DNA from: Neurospora intermedia
Taxonomy: Eukaryota; Ascomycota; Sordariomycetes; Sordariales; Sordariaceae
NCBI GenBank assembly: GCA_037102815.1
Contig: BTPP01000007.1
Coordinates: 1,674,001 to 1,738,000 of the forward strand
Direction: 5' to 3'
Length of the DNA stretch: 64,000 nt
Within the stretch, counting starts at the first letter, position 1. Each line of letters opens with the position of its first letter. The notes below the pieces were generated by a model, which saw only the letters and a list, made by a program, of their open reading frames with translations, searched no databases and was not told the origin of the DNA. This document shows, piece after piece, positions 23,118 through 35,679 of the stretch. The position numbers were made by a program, and so were the translations under genes.

Positions 23118-25185
23118 ATGAAGTCCGTTACCACAAGGCCGCTGCTTGCAGCGCTAACTGGCGCCGCGGTTTTCGGACTGCTCGTTCCGACGGTCCTTGC
23201 GCACGGCGGCGATGAGGGCGGCCATAGCGGCCACGGGGGCATGGAAATGACTGATGCCGACAAGCCCCGGCCCGAGGAAGAGTACCCTCTCACATACTTT
23301 GCGCATCCCGATCACAAGACCGCCATCTACGCACACATCGCCCTGATGGTTCTTGCCTGGGTTTTCATGCTCCCAGTTGGTAAGGAACACACCGCCCTCC
23401 GGCATCTGGGCGTGCTAAAAGGAAAGGAGAGCTCCAGAATGCTGACCGAAGCGACCCATAGGTGTCATGCTCTCTATTGCCCGTTCGCGGTATAGGCTTT
23501 TGGCGCAATTCGCTTTTCTCGTGACCAATGCGGGCGGCATGCTCGTTGGTATCGTCTATAATGCCAGCACACCGGATCTGTATCCTAACAATGCCCACCA
23601 CAAGCTCGGATGGGTTGTCACCTGGCTCGTAGGGTCCCAGTTCGTCATTGGCCTTTTGGCGAGTGTTGCAGGTATCTTCAAGAAGCAGCAATCCGACGGC
23701 AACAGCAGGGAGCGCCAGGGCTTCATGCCCGTCTCGACCCAGGCCATGGAAGAGCACAACAACCACATCAAGCCCGCCGATAATGACGCTTACCGATTCT
23801 CCAACGACAGCGGCCAGGGAACCGAGCTTTCCAGCGATGCCCCGCGGAGTCCCTCCCTTTCGTCTAGTTCCGGTGACGTTTCTCGACAGCCCCTTGCTCT
23901 CCAAGATGTCAACCTGCATACCAAGGAATATGATGACAGCGATGACGCGTACGATGTCAACTCCCACAGCGGTAGCGAGCCTCTTGGATCCATCCTTCCT
24001 GCTTCCGGCAAGGCCGTCTCTACCATCAAAAAGATTGCCGATAAGATTTCTGGGAAATTCTGGAAGGTTTTGATCCTAGCGTACAATGTGGTTGACCGGG
24101 CTATCTTGCCCCTGGGTTTCGTTGCGTTGTGCACCGGTATCGTGACTTATGGCCGTTTCTTTGTAAGTCTTCACCCCCTTTCCCTCGGTCGGTTTCATAA
24201 AGGTGCTGCAGCAAGGTGCTCCGGGATTAGAGGCTAATATGTTGTTCTGATTGTAGGAGGGCTCCGGTATTTTCTCTGGTCTCGCTCACTGGATTAAGGG
24301 CGGCATCTTCTTCTGGCTGGGTATTTTCACCCTTGGCCGTTGGGCCGGCTGCTTCGGTGAAGTTGGTTGGGTACGTATTTGTTCCTTGTTGATTTTACAA
24401 TATTTGCAACAGTTGAAATTTGCTAACGATACCCCAAGGCTTGGAACGTGCGCCCCAAGCAGGCAGGCCAGAAATGGCGACCCTCTGCTGAGTTTGTAGA
24501 AAGTGCCTTGATCTTCACCTACGGCGCCACCAACGTCTTCTTGGAGCATCTCGGCAACTGGGGCGGCGCATGGTCGCCTCAGGATCTGGAGCACTTCTCC
24601 ATCACCATTCTCTTCATTGGAGGTGGCCTGTGCGGCATGCTCATCGAATCTGTTCGCATCCGCGACCTGCTCAACACCACCGTCACCGAGGAATCCCGCC
24701 AGCAGCATCACTTCCATGACGCGGAAGTCGAAGACTCCGAAAGACGCGAGCCCGAAACCTACTCCTTCAGCATGAACCCCATCCCTGCCTTAGTCATCCT
24801 CCTCCTCGGCATCATGATGTCCTCGCACACCCAGGACAGCATGATCTCCAGCATGGTGCACAAGCAGTGGGGCAACCTGCTTACCGGCGCCTCCTTCGCG
24901 CGCGGTTTTACTTATGTTATCACCTACCTGAAGCCGCCCCGGTCGGTGTACCCTTCGCGCCCGCCGACGGAGCTCCTCACGGCCTTTGGGTTGATCAGCG
25001 GCGGCATTATCTTTATGGCTAGCGCGGGCGACACCGTCAGCGGCATGATCCATTACCAGCTTGATGCCATGTTCACGTACACCGTCACCATGGGCTTGGT
25101 TGGGCTGCTGATGGCCTGGGTCATTCTGTGTATTGCGCTCAAGGGATGGGCGGTTCGCAAAGAGGCGGGGCGGTATCGTAATTGA
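23118..25185 (+). CDS. YTP1: YTP1-family multispanning membrane protein
   Basis: Integral membrane protein of the fungal Ytp1 family (DUF2427 N-terminal plus Ytp1 domains, cytochrome b561-like membrane core); its biochemical role is not established. Exons are 23118-23379, 23462-24162, 24257-24370 and 24439-25185, giving 607 aa. A signal peptide is followed by a His/Gly/Met-rich segment (HGGDEGGHSGHGGMEM, about residues 30-45), then about ten membrane helices split by a Ser/Asp-rich cytosolic loop (about residues 150-260). The start is the first ATG in frame, followed by MKSVTTRPLLAALTG. The large upstream gap leaves room for a long regulatory region. It is convergent with the F-box gene. Confidence 0.88.
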
Positions 25186-26615
25186 AAGGGGCTTGTCCAA
25201 GCTCGTTTCATGCGACACGGATTCTCTTTCTCCGAGAACACCGCTCGCGCACTCTACTTCAATGCGGTGCGATATACAACCTTGCAAGTAGGGTGACTCA
25301 ACCGGACCGTAGGGGCTTTTTGGGTTCTTCCCGTCCAAGTGCCCTGCATGGCTTGGAGTTGCCAGACGCGGCGCGTTTGCTTCTTGACGAATTTATTTCG
25401 AGAAATGTAGCGCCGAGTGGATTGGTCAAACGAGGATGTTGACCAGAACAAGACAGTTTTGGAGATTGATGAGGATGGTGCATGATACCCAGGTGGTGTT
25501 TTGAATTTTATATACCAACGGGGTCGCATCAGATTGGTGTTTTTTGTTTTTTTTTTTCTTCTGCATTTCAAAGAGAGATACCCACCCCCCCTTTTATACC
25601 CAGTTTCCTTCTTTTTATGCGACATACACATACACATTCGCAGCAACATACACATACGATCATTTACGACACTCGCTCAAGGGAGGATTACATTGCAAAC
25701 TACAACACGGCGAGACAACATCAACGATAGATGAGGAGGCCCAGAATCGGGATTGGCATGGATGGGATGGATGAGACGGGATGGACTGAGAGACGACGAC
25801 ATTATGGTAATGCGATTAATGACAAGGGAAACAAGGCAAAAATAATTGGGGTGGAGCTGCTATCAGCAATGGATGGATGGATGGATTGGATGTAGAGTGG
25901 TAATATCCATACGATGCTGGGAAGCGCAGTCCGAGAGATGGAAGGAAACGTACCTACATGGTGCCAGTAGACGTAAAGATAAAGCATGAAATGATAATAT
26001 GTATATGTACTTCAATTCCCAGGCCATCATCGATCCCTACTGTCTGTGTCCCTCTTGACTATTCTAGTAGGTGATGTAAACAAAAAGACCGAACATCTAA
26101 ACAAAGGGACACTGGCCATAGTCGGGATTTCCTCTTAGTCAGCCGATTTTGTTGGTCTGATGAATCTTATTGGACCGCTATCGTAGAAGACATCGATATC
26201 GTGAAAAATTTCACCAAGTTCGAAAGTGATACAGCCCACTTCGAAGAACATATTTGACTGTTTCCCCAGGTCAGAAGTCCAGTGTTGAGGTGCTTACTAA
26301 AAGTGCGGTTCATGCATTGACAGTTTCTTTGTTGGTGTGAGCCGTGTTTAGACTCAGCTATTTCTCACACCACCTAACCAACTACTGTACTAGTCTGGCA
26401 GTTCCCGTCATTTCTTCAATGTCATTGTGATAGTTGCTTCGCTGTTGTACAAGGTATACATATATTTCAACAACGCTGCGGTCCCAACATCTCTCTTATT
26501 GTACAACATAATACATGCATCTTCCGCGGCTCCCCCTTTTGTATCCCTTGACATCTTTTCCCATCATCTCCTCTGCAGGATCACAAGATCACTGAACAGA
26601 TTGACTCAGAGAGAT
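25186..26615. other. Convergent 3' region YTP1/F-box gene
   Basis: 1.4 kb between convergent stops. Holds a GGAT microsatellite (about 25869-25889) and T-rich stretches. Short open frames are low-complexity and unsupported. Confidence 0.4.
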
Positions 26616-28859
26616 CTAGTCGTCTGGGTACGATTCCTTAATGTTCGATACGAAAGTGCAGGTTTTTCTGTCAAACCGCTTGAAATACTTGCCCGCCAGG
26701 AACTTGAGCGATTCGGGAATGAGGTTAGGATCGGTGATAATCTCGATGCTATTCTGAGCCACCCGCAAGCGGTCAATCCTAGGTCTCTTGGAACTCCTGT
26801 TGTGACTCCAAGTGTTAGTGGAAGTTGACAATATGACAATCGATTAAACAAGAAAGAGAGAAGAACATCAAGGGAACGACATGGCCACACGTACATGCAT
26901 GTATAAAACACTCTGGCCAACTGAGGCCTTAGCTGGCCTTCCGAGTGCAGCCTGTCCCCTGAAGATCTGGGAGAAGTCGTTGGAGACTGGACTTCATCCT
27001 CGTAGCCATCGAGGTAATGCGGAACCGGAAGGCCTGCAGACCCAGCTGCCCAGCCGTTGATGATTCCGATCCATCCGTATCTCTTGTGACGGAAGACCTG
27101 GCCGATCCTGTAGCGCACGCGCTCCTGCATCTCCTGCGTGTAGCGACGGGTGACGACCGCCTCCCTCCTGTCGAGGTTGTCTAGCATGTTCAGAATCTCG
27201 CGGACATTTTCCCATCCAGCCCGGTTGCGCACGTGCGGTTGCGATGCGACGAATTGTTCGTACATCGGAAGAAGATATTTGCGAACGATCCAGGCATCTT
27301 CGCCCCACGACATGGCAAATGAGTGCAGAAACGTCTCAAGGTTATGGTCCCAGTGAACACTGGAAACCGGCTTGACCATCAGTTCGGCCCACATCGAGGC
27401 GTACTTGGCCGCCTCCACGTTGATGTCTGGATGACCCGCCCGCAACCGCTTCGCTTCGACCTCGATAGGCTCCCCTGATCGGTCGGCGAGATTTTGGATT
27501 CGACTCGTGGCGGCTTTGATATTGGCCGCTGTTCGGAGGACGATGATTGGCACAGGCGACGCCCTCAGAAACACCTCTGACCCTTGAGTCCAGCCCAACT
27601 CGACCAGTGCCCTCCGTAGCTCATCAAGTGTGACCTCCCCATCCCACTTGTAAGGGTTCAGGTACATAGTTTCCGGTTCGGCTTTGGGATCCTCTTCCAC
27701 ATCACCATCCAACGTCATACCTGGAGGAGCCTTCACAGACGCGTGGACATGGCTCGGGAATGCACAACATGCGCTTGACATGCCGAGGCGTTCGGCAACC
27801 GAAGCAAATATGGCGCTCGAGATTATGGGAAGTGACGGATGCTCGTCGTCAGACAGGGCGTGCCCTAGAAGGCAGTTCCTTAGGTTGTGGTAGTTGACGG
27901 TCTCGTTCTCCATCCCCATGAGATTCTGGGCCCTCAGCCAGCGATTCAAGGCTAGAGCCTTCTGCCTTGTCGACATGATCTTATGTTCTGGGTGCTCCAG
28001 CATAAATCTCTGGGCGAGCGTGTCTAGTGTGCTTAGTATCTGTGGAGGAAAAAGAGTGTGAGCTAACATGCATCCGCCGCGAGAGATGGCGTTCAACATA
28101 CGTATTCAAGGTCCTGGGGCTGGTCGTGTAGAACGAACAGGTCGAATGCGCCGAGAGCACGATCGAGCCCCGAGTACGGATCGGTGCCCGTTTCATAGCA
28201 CTTAGACCATATCTCTACAGCCATGCCTCTATGGATGCTGTCCAATGCTGAATTCGCATAGTACCTGGATGAACATTTCAGTAACCGAACGGTCTTTGGA
28301 TCTAGACGAATCCCACTTGGGCCGAGCATGAATGAGATGCCACCATCAGAGGGGGATCGACTGATACACAAGACCCTTGCGTGCAGTGTACTTGAAATAC
28401 CAAGCTGCATTGCCATAAGAGAGCTGCCTCGTACCTTCTGGCCAGAACGTCATCGTGGGATTCATCGACGTGACATTGCTCCAAAAGAAAGTCCTTGGCG
28501 TCGTAACCGAAGTGACAGATGCGCTGGAGATTCTTCAGCTGGTGGTATCTCGTTGTGAGGATCTCGTCCAGGAGGCGGCTAATCAAGTGGTTCTGCCTTT
28601 TCCTTCGAAGCCATAGCTTCTTCCACTCGATAGTAGTTGGTCTCGGGTCCGACAGTTTCGTGAAGAAGCAGTGTTCAGGACTCCAGAAAGTAAACGAGTT
28701 TCGGCAAAGATATCGCCATAACAGCGGTTCGTTGGCAATGTAGTAGAAACGCCGCGAGACTGGCTGGATGTTCAGGACGTTGTCCTCGGGCGAGACATAT
28801 AGAAGGATGTGGCGGATGAGCTCATCGGGAAAACGGTCCAGTGAGGAGGAGGACGTCAT
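26616..28859 (-). CDS. FBXO21-like F-box protein
   Basis: Candidate substrate receptor of an SCF ubiquitin ligase. Four exons on the minus strand: 28859-28435, 28264-28102, 28039-26895 and 26796-26616, giving 637 aa. The domain order matches human FBXO21: N-terminal F-box (LDRFPDELIRHILLYVSPED, residues 7-50), a SirB1/transglutaminase-like middle (QKALALNRWLRAQNLMG..., NYHNLRNCLLG, about 220-400), and a hemimethylated-DNA-binding YccV-like barrel (RYRIGQVFRHKRYGWIGIINGW) with the C-terminal AGKYFKRFD. The middle domain keeps the ACCAFPSHVH segment typical of SirB1. The last acceptor has two phase-compatible AGs (TTGGAG and CACAACAG, 9 nt apart); the second is better placed relative to the CTAAC branch point. 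Confidence 0.88.
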
Positions 28860-29480
28860 GGCGCGGCTCTCCAAGTGCACACCCAAGGTGTGTTGGCTGC
28901 CAATATATGTGCGCGTCTCGCAACTGCTGGTCCGGATCCTGGACGCTGAGTTGTCGGGAGCTGATTTGTTCAAGACGTCAGAGGTATGGAGAAAGAGTTC
29001 AGCTCTGGGATTCGGGGTCCAGAGTCGAGGAGACTGTCGAGCGGAAATCCAGCGATGTGCTTGGACTGGGGCAGATCGGCACAGGGAAGAGGGACGGGAG
29101 GGCAGAAGCAAAGTGGGAGCCAGAGGCAGATGGTAACCTTTTTGTTTTTCTTCTTTTTCTTTCTCCGCGTGCCGGGATGAGGTTGAACAATCAATATGTC
29201 ATCCTTCCCGTCACTTCTGCTCCGGCGTCACATTAGAGGTAAAGGTAAAACTTAGTTAGAATGGGAGGCGTCTCGGTACCTGGAATTTGAATGACGGCAC
29301 CTTATCTAATAAATTTGGCTTTTATTATCGCGAGGTCAGGCAGGCACCTATGACTTACCTAGCCCGTATGGTAAGGTGCCGAAAGTTCAAGTTGGGACGG
29401 CACAACGGCTTAGAAGAGATGGCCCGAGCGTCTGCTCTTACTGTGTATGCACTATGCAGTACCTTACCTCGCTTACGTAG

Positions 29481-29501
29481 TGTAAGTACGCAGTACTTAC
29501 A
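29481..29501. repeat. 9-bp inverted repeat with 3-nt spacer
   Basis: TGTAAGTAC and GTACTTACA flank GCA. It embeds the word TACGCAGTAC that recurs in other intergenic regions of this window. Confidence 0.7.
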
Positions 29502-29941
29502 GTGTAAGTGCCTCTACTGCCCGCCTTTACGCGCACCTGATGTTTGTACATACGACCCGCAGGTGTTCGTTCAATGTTCAAAAAATTAGAGTGTCTCGCT
29601 GCTATCTGGGCTGCTCCATCTTGTTGAGTGCCAGCCGGGCGGCCGCCCTTGAGGTTGCCAAATAGTAGGTGCCGCCCTGTCCGTGTCATGACTGCTGCCC
29701 TTCCGGGTCTGATATGTATGCGGCTTCTACAGTACCTTGCGCTCGCAGCAGAAGTGACACGCCTGTACGCTTTGAAGCACCCCACTTTTGCCCTTAACTG
29801 ATCTGGACCGCGGGGTAAAAGCGTCCCAAAATTTCCCCTTGCGGTCGGTGTCTTTGCGCCGCCTTCGTTCGTTCCGTTCCCCGTCGGTCCAGACGTCCCC
29901 TTCTGTGCTGCTATCGTGTCGTGTCAGAGTGAGTCTCACCT

Positions 29942-29968
29942 CCCCCCCCCCCCCCCCCCCCCCCCCCC
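29942..29968 (+). repeat. Poly-C tract (27 C) in THS1 leader
   Basis: An uninterrupted run of 27 C about 165 bp upstream of the THS1 ATG, immediately after GTGAGTCTCACCT. It may lie in a 5' leader intron. Its length is likely to vary between isolates and to be error-prone in sequencing. Confidence 0.85.
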
Positions 29969-30133
29969 TTCTTCCCAACATTCCGTCCCTCTTCGGGCTA
30001 CTATTGCGACCATAGTACACGTCCAAAGTGAGTCACAGCCCGGGCCTCTGACACAACCCGCGAAATCGTTATCTTTAGGAACCCTTCAGTCGCAACCGAA
30101 CACCCCCCCGACGTTCTGTCGACACATTTCAAC

Positions 30134-32632
30134 ATGGAGCAGGTTACCGAAAAAGTCACCGAGACCCTCAAGAAGGTCGCCATTGGCGGCGACAAGCCCC
30201 AGAAGGAGAAGAAGCAGAAGAAGGAGAAGACTGCCCCCGCCGCTGGCGGCGATGCCGGCCCTCTTGAGATGAACCCTCCTCCTGCCTTTATCCAGGAGCG
30301 TCTCGACCTGTTCGACAAGCTTTACAAGGAGCAGCAGGAGGAGCTGGCCAAGCGCCCCCGCGATGACATCCTCATCACCATGCCCGACGGCACCACCAAG
30401 ACCGGCAAGGCCTACGAGACCACCCCCGCCGAGATCGCAAAGGGCATTTCCAACAGCCTCTTCAAGCGCACCGTTGTCGCCAGAATCGACGGAGAGACAC
30501 TATGGGATCTGGAGCGTCCTCTCGAGAAGAGCTGCAAACTAGAACTCCTCGACTTCAACGACGACCAGGGCAAGTTCGTTTTCTGGCACTCGAGTGCCCA
30601 CATCCTCGGCGAGGCCTGCGAGCGCAGATTCGGCTGCTCCCTGTGCATTGGCCCCCCCGTTGACAACGGCTTCTACTACGAAATGGCTCTTCCCGGCGGT
30701 GCCGCTGTCCAGTCTAGCGACTGGGCACCCCTCGAGAACATCGTCACCAAGATCGTCAAGGAGAAGCAGCCTTTCCAGAGACTGGAGATGAGCAAGGAGG
30801 ATCTGCTCAAGATGTTCGCCTACAACCCATACAAGCAGCACATCATCAAAGACAAGATCCCCGACGGCACCAGAACTACTGTCTACCGTAACGGGCCCCT
30901 TATCGATCTCTGCCGTGGTCCTCACGTCCCCGACACCAGCAGGATCGAGGCTTTCGCCATCATGAAGAACTCCTCTTCCTACTTCCTTGGTGACGCCAAC
31001 AACGACTCCCTCCAGCGTATCTATGGTGTCTCGTTCCCCGACAAGAAGCAGATGGCCGCTCACAAGAAGTTCCTTGAGGAGGCTGCCAAGCGCGATCACC
31101 GCCTCATTGGCAAGCAGCAGGAGCTTTTCTACTTCGAGGAGTGCTCGCCCGGCTCTGCCATGTGGCTGCCCCACGGTATGCGCATCAACAACGCCATCAT
31201 GGAATACATCAAGGAGGAGTACTGGAAGCGCGGTTACGACGAGGTCATGACTCCCAACATGTTCAACGTCGCTCTTTGGGAGCAGTCCGGCCACTTGGCC
31301 CACTACAAGGATGACATGTTTATTCTCGATGTTGACAAGGAGCAGTTCGGTCTGAAGCCCATGAACTGCCCTGCTCACGCCATGATGTTCCGTCACCGTG
31401 ACCGCAGCCACAAGGAGCTTCCCCTCAGGCTTGCTGATTTCGGTGTGCTCCACCGAAACGAGGCCAGTGGTGCTCTCTCTGGCCTTACCCGTGTGCGCAG
31501 ATTCCAGCAGGATGACGCTCATATCTTCTGCCGTGAGGATCAGATCAAGGCCGAGGTTGCCGACCTCTTCGACTTCATGAAGTCCTTCTACGGCATGCTT
31601 GGTCTCACCTTCAAGCTGAAGCTCTCTACCCGCCCTGAGAAGTACATGGGTGAGATTGAGACCTGGGACCGCGCCGAGACTCGCCTCAAGGAGGCTCTCA
31701 ATGAGTTCGTCGCTGCTACTGGAGGCACCTGGGAGCTGAACGAGGGCGATGGTGCCTTCTACGGCCCCAAGATCGATATTGCTGTTTTGGACTGCCTCAA
31801 CCGCCCCTGGCAGTGCGCCACCATCCAGCTCGACTTCCAGCAGCCCATCAACTTCTCTCTCGAGTACATGACCGCTGATGCCCAGGCCAAGCAGGATGAG
31901 GACAAGGCTGCCTCCAAGGCTGCTAAGCCTGAAGCTCCTAAGGAGGAGGAAGAGGCTCCCAAGGAGGGCGAGGAGAAGAAGAAGAAGGCTCTTCTTGTCA
32001 AGAAGCCCCTTACTGCCGGCTGCGCCCGCCCCGTCATGATTCACCGTGCCATGGCTGGTTCCATCGAGCGCTTCACTGCCATTCTTGCCGAGCACTTCGC
32101 CGGCAAGTGGCCCTTCTGGATGTCGCCCCGCCAGGTCATGGTCATCCCCGTTGGCATGGGCTTCCTTGATTACGCCAAGGAGGTCGCCTTGACCCTCAAG
32201 AAGGAGAAGATCCACGTCGGTATGTTTTCCCTGACTCGCCCCCGTTATTGGGCAAACAAAAATCAAATACTGACACAACAACCACAACAACAGATGTCGA
32301 TAGCAGTGGCAACACCCTCCAGAAGAAGATTCGTTCTGCCCAGCTTGCTCAGTGTAAGTCGCGAGCCTGTTCTCCTTTATCAAAATTGCACGTTCTAATG
32401 ACGCACTACAGACAACTTCATCTTTGTCGTCGGCGACGACGAGAAGACCAACCGCAAGGTCAACATCCGTTACCGTGACGACACCTCCACCCAGGCCCGT
32501 GACGTGCCCTACTCTCTCGAGGAGGCCGTCGAGAAGCTTCGCGCGCTCAAGGCCGATCGCGGCATGTACAACCCTTTCCCTGCCCATAACCCCAAGAAGG
32601 AGGAGGCTGCCAAGGAGGAGGTCAAGGCTTAG
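30134..32632 (+). CDS. THS1: Threonyl-tRNA synthetase
   Basis: Class II aminoacyl-tRNA synthetase that charges tRNA-Thr. Exons are 30134-32219, 32294-32353 and 32412-32632, giving 788 aa. Order: a Lys-rich N-terminal extension, TGS domain ([19 protein letters not shown], about 76-140), editing domain ([16 protein letters not shown], about 150), catalytic core with motif 1 ([18 protein letters not shown]), motif 2 ([19 protein letters not shown]) and motif 3 ([15 protein letters not shown]), and a C-terminal anticodon-binding domain ([10 protein letters not shown]). A Lys/Glu/Ala-rich insertion of roughly 45 residues (31885-32010) interrupts the catalytic domain just before motif 3. Codon use is very biased (C/G third positions), as in highly expressed genes. 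No mitochondrial presequence is evident. Confidence 0.98.
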
Positions 32633-33386
32633 AGCTTAAGCTCAAGTTAGGGAGTACATGATGCAAAAAAATAAGAATAAAAAAAATCAAATTTGAAAGT
32701 TCATGTTGGCAGCAAGGGGACGGCGTAGGCAGGAGTATGGGTTATTGATGTCTAGCATATGCTTGTTACAGAAGGGTAGAGAAAGAGGCGAATATTTCTG
32801 TCAAATCTTATACTAAGGAGCCTTTGATATTCTTTGGAAATGGTTTCGTGGCCTGTCGCTCGGGCGCACTGGTGCTTCTGCATAGACCTAAATACTGCAT
32901 TTCAGAAGAAAAAATTCCGCGTAGACGGGGTATGGACAAGAAGGCGAAGGCGGGAAAAAGGGAGAGGGTATTTGTATTCTAAAACAGAAAAGCGTGTACA
33001 CACTCGTCCACTACACAATGCAGCCAACCGGATAGTGACCAGAAAGGAAAATGGCAGGAAAAAAAAAAGAGCAGGCATGATAGTCATTTCAACAATTCTC
33101 AGAAACCCCCCAGACCCACGGCTAGTTCCTTCTTCTTCTTCTTTCACTTTTTAAGTTTTCTTTTTGTCTCCGCTTTCCACCTGATAAAGAATTCCCCGTC
33201 TTTCGCTTTCCTGCCCAAGACGTTTCTGTCTCTCAAACTTCCCTTTCTCTTCACCGACGTCCAACTCGTAGCGGGCCTCTTCCTTATTGAAATCCAGGCC
33301 TTTTCCTTTCCATAAACCCACTCATCCATTCCCGTCCCTCGTTCCTTTCGTCACAAATTCGTAGACTCTAGTCCGTCTTTATGCTT
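32633..33386. other. Convergent 3' region THS1/CHO1
   Basis: Between convergent stops. A-rich immediately after THS1 (poly-A-like AAAAAATAAG). No gene seen. Confidence 0.4.
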
Positions 33387-34567
33387 TTAAGGCTTGGGAA
33401 TATGAATGGTCTTGCTTGTCATCAAGCACCCGTGGAGCATAAAGATGAGGACAATGGGGTGGAATTCGAGCGCGGTGCCCTGGAACATGGTACCCCACGG
33501 AAGTGAATCATGTATCCAGCCTTGTGACACCCAGTAGGCCATGATGGCGTCCAAACCGAGCGTCGTGGGGATCGGCGTGCCCTCAAAGTAGGCAGCCTTG
33601 CCGTTGGCGTCCTTCGGGATGGCGGTCGCGGTCACGTTAAAGCGGGCGAGGCGGGTGAGGCCGCAGAGGATGAAAAAGCCAAGGCAGAGATGGTCGAGGG
33701 GGGTACGGATACCGATGGCGAAGGCGACGACAGCGGGTGCGACGCCAAAGGAGATCTGTGGTTGAATGGGTTGTGGGTTAGAATGCTTGATGTCCCGGAG
33801 AGGGTCGGGGTCGAGGGATTGGGAAAACGTAGGCAATAATGGTGTACACGTACCAGATCAGCCAGCGAGTCCAGCTCTTGGCCCATCATGCTGCTCTTCT
33901 TCCTCCAACGCGCAACCTTGCCATCCATGAAGTCGAAAAACAAGCCGAAGGGGAGGAAGGCAAGCGCATAGTAGAGGTTGGTCTTGTCGGCGGGGTCGCC
34001 GAGGCAGTACCGCAAAGAGGAGAAGAGGGAGAGGATACCGCAAAGGCCTAGGAGAGTCGCAGAGGCATTAGCATTCTGTGACCACGTCTTCTATGATATG
34101 CCAACTCGCGCTGAAGTTGTGCGTCGATATTATCCTTGGGGAAAATCGCGGAGGTTGTGACGGTCTTGCTGCTTGGCGCTTATAGCCCCAAAACCCAGCG
34201 TCACAAGCCATGCTACCCAGACAGAATGCGCGAGAGGATACAAGGAGACAGAAACTAACCATTTAACTCAGTAATGAGATCCGCGAGGTGCATCGCGCGG
34301 ATGAGAGAGAAGTGCCCCGCATCTGTAGAGAAGAGAATTTTTTGCTTGTCGTGAGCTACCGATTGACGCGCCATGTTAGCAACAATTGTCTACCTTAAGC
34401 GCTCAAGGGCTTGGTCCTTTCGAACAGCGGATGGTAGATGATATCGAACAGGTTCGCATAGGAAAGGAAAACATACAGCGATCGAACTCGGCAGCAGCGG
34501 CGGAGGTGGAGTCGTCTTGGGTTGCGGCGCCATTGGCGACCGACGCATAGCTCGGCCGTTTCGACAT
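33387..34567 (-). CDS. CHO1: Phosphatidylserine synthase (CDP-DAG dependent)
   Basis: Condenses CDP-diacylglycerol with serine to make phosphatidylserine in the ER membrane, the first step of the fungal route to PE and PC. Four exons on the minus strand: 34567-34477, 34322-34260, 34047-33854 and 33755-33387, giving 238 aa (yeast Cho1 is 276 aa). The CDP-alcohol phosphotransferase signature is complete: D93-G94-x2-A97-R98-x8-G107-x3-D111-x3-D115. Several hydrophobic segments surround it. The N-terminus is short and polar ([15 protein letters not shown]). The product could in principle be phosphatidylinositol synthase-like, but [19 protein letters not shown] and the C-terminal region fit serine synthases. 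It lies downstream of the UCH37-like gene on the same strand. Confidence 0.92.
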
Positions 34568-35679
34568 GGTTGCGGTCGTAAAGATGGAGTGGAAAATTCA
34601 CTTGGAATCTCGTGAATGGGAGAGATCAGATGGGTGTTGTCTCGTCTGGCGCTTGTCGTGTCTTTTTATTTCTTTTCGGTTGGTTCTTGAGGGGGGGAAG
34701 TCGTCGGATGCAAGGAGGGTCCTGTAAATAAGAAGAAAAAAAAATGTTGATCAGCTGGTACTCTGAGAGAAGGTGCAGCCTGCTATTCAAGTCGCCTCTG
34801 CATGCATGTGAAAGATGGGATACCAAAGGGATAGCGGCAGGAGATGCTCACCAAAAGACTGCCTACGTGAAGAAAGTTACTTTTACGGCCTTTTTCTTGC
34901 AAGATGGAGAAGATGGGGAAGAATATTTGTTGGTGAGGGGCTGGAACGAGGACCACCTAGATCACGGCAGGACAACAACAACAAGGTGGTGGTATCCAAG
35001 TGTTTGTTGGTCACGGTGCCTTTCTGGTTTCGAGGTTCCCCCCTACGGGCAGTCCAGGTCAATGCTTCTCTGGAGGTCTGGATGAAGGGAATGACAGGGT
35101 CCTGCTTTTGTGGCAGGGGTCATGCCGTCATTCTGCGCAGCGAAATCTGGCCTTGGCGGGAGCCGGGGCGTCGACCGACTCGAGACCGCCTTCTCAAATC
35201 GTCCTTGGGCAGTGTTTGGCGGCCACTTCTCTGCCGGCACGACTCGCGACCTTTGCTTGACCGCCTGCCCTTCTCGTCCCGGCCGCGGGGACATTGTGTC
35301 CAAGATTACGTCACAAAAAAAAAGACGTGTGATACAGACTTGTTAACCAACAACTTAAGCAAGGCTTCGAGACAATCGTCGATCGAGAGACCAGATGGCA
35401 CGAGTCCTGCGCGTCATGACCTCCCAACACGTCTTTTGTCCTTGTTTCACTTTCAGTTTATCAAATTAAATTAACCTTTGTGTGAATGGGCTGCTTGGTT
35501 ACCCGGCTCTGTCCAAAATCGAAACCCACATTCCGACCTTTGAGCCGTGACAAAGTCCTTTCCCCCAAACATCAAAACAGTTCGTCGCACTCTACGCATC
35601 CCTGGGAAATGACTTTGTACTGCAGAAACAACCCCAAGTACCCTCCCAGTTGAAGACCAGTCCTCGGAGGGATGTATGT
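34568..35679. other. Intergenic region upstream of CHO1
   Basis: Contains the CHO1 promoter and the 3' flank of the UCH37-like gene (tandem, minus strand). The open frame at 34815-35474 is Arg/Pro-rich out-of-frame sequence with no motif. No gene seen. Confidence 0.4.

Larger units (their letters stand above)
28860..30133. other. Divergent region F-box gene/THS1
   Basis: Upstream regions of the F-box gene (leftward) and THS1 (rightward). Contains a hairpin at 29481-29501 and a 27-base poly-C tract at 29942-29968 in the putative THS1 leader. No coding exon is supported. Confidence 0.45.

Noticed and set aside
30539-32587. 682-aa open frame on the minus strand opposite THS1
   Set aside because: It is a shadow caused by the strong third-position C/G bias of THS1; its composition (Leu/Val/Glu/Gly-rich, no motif) mirrors the sense codons, and THS1 is certain.
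34815-35474. 219-aa plus-strand frame between CHO1 and the UCH37-like gene
   Set aside because: Arg- and Trp-rich composition without any domain; three other overlapping frames exist, so it is probably chance.
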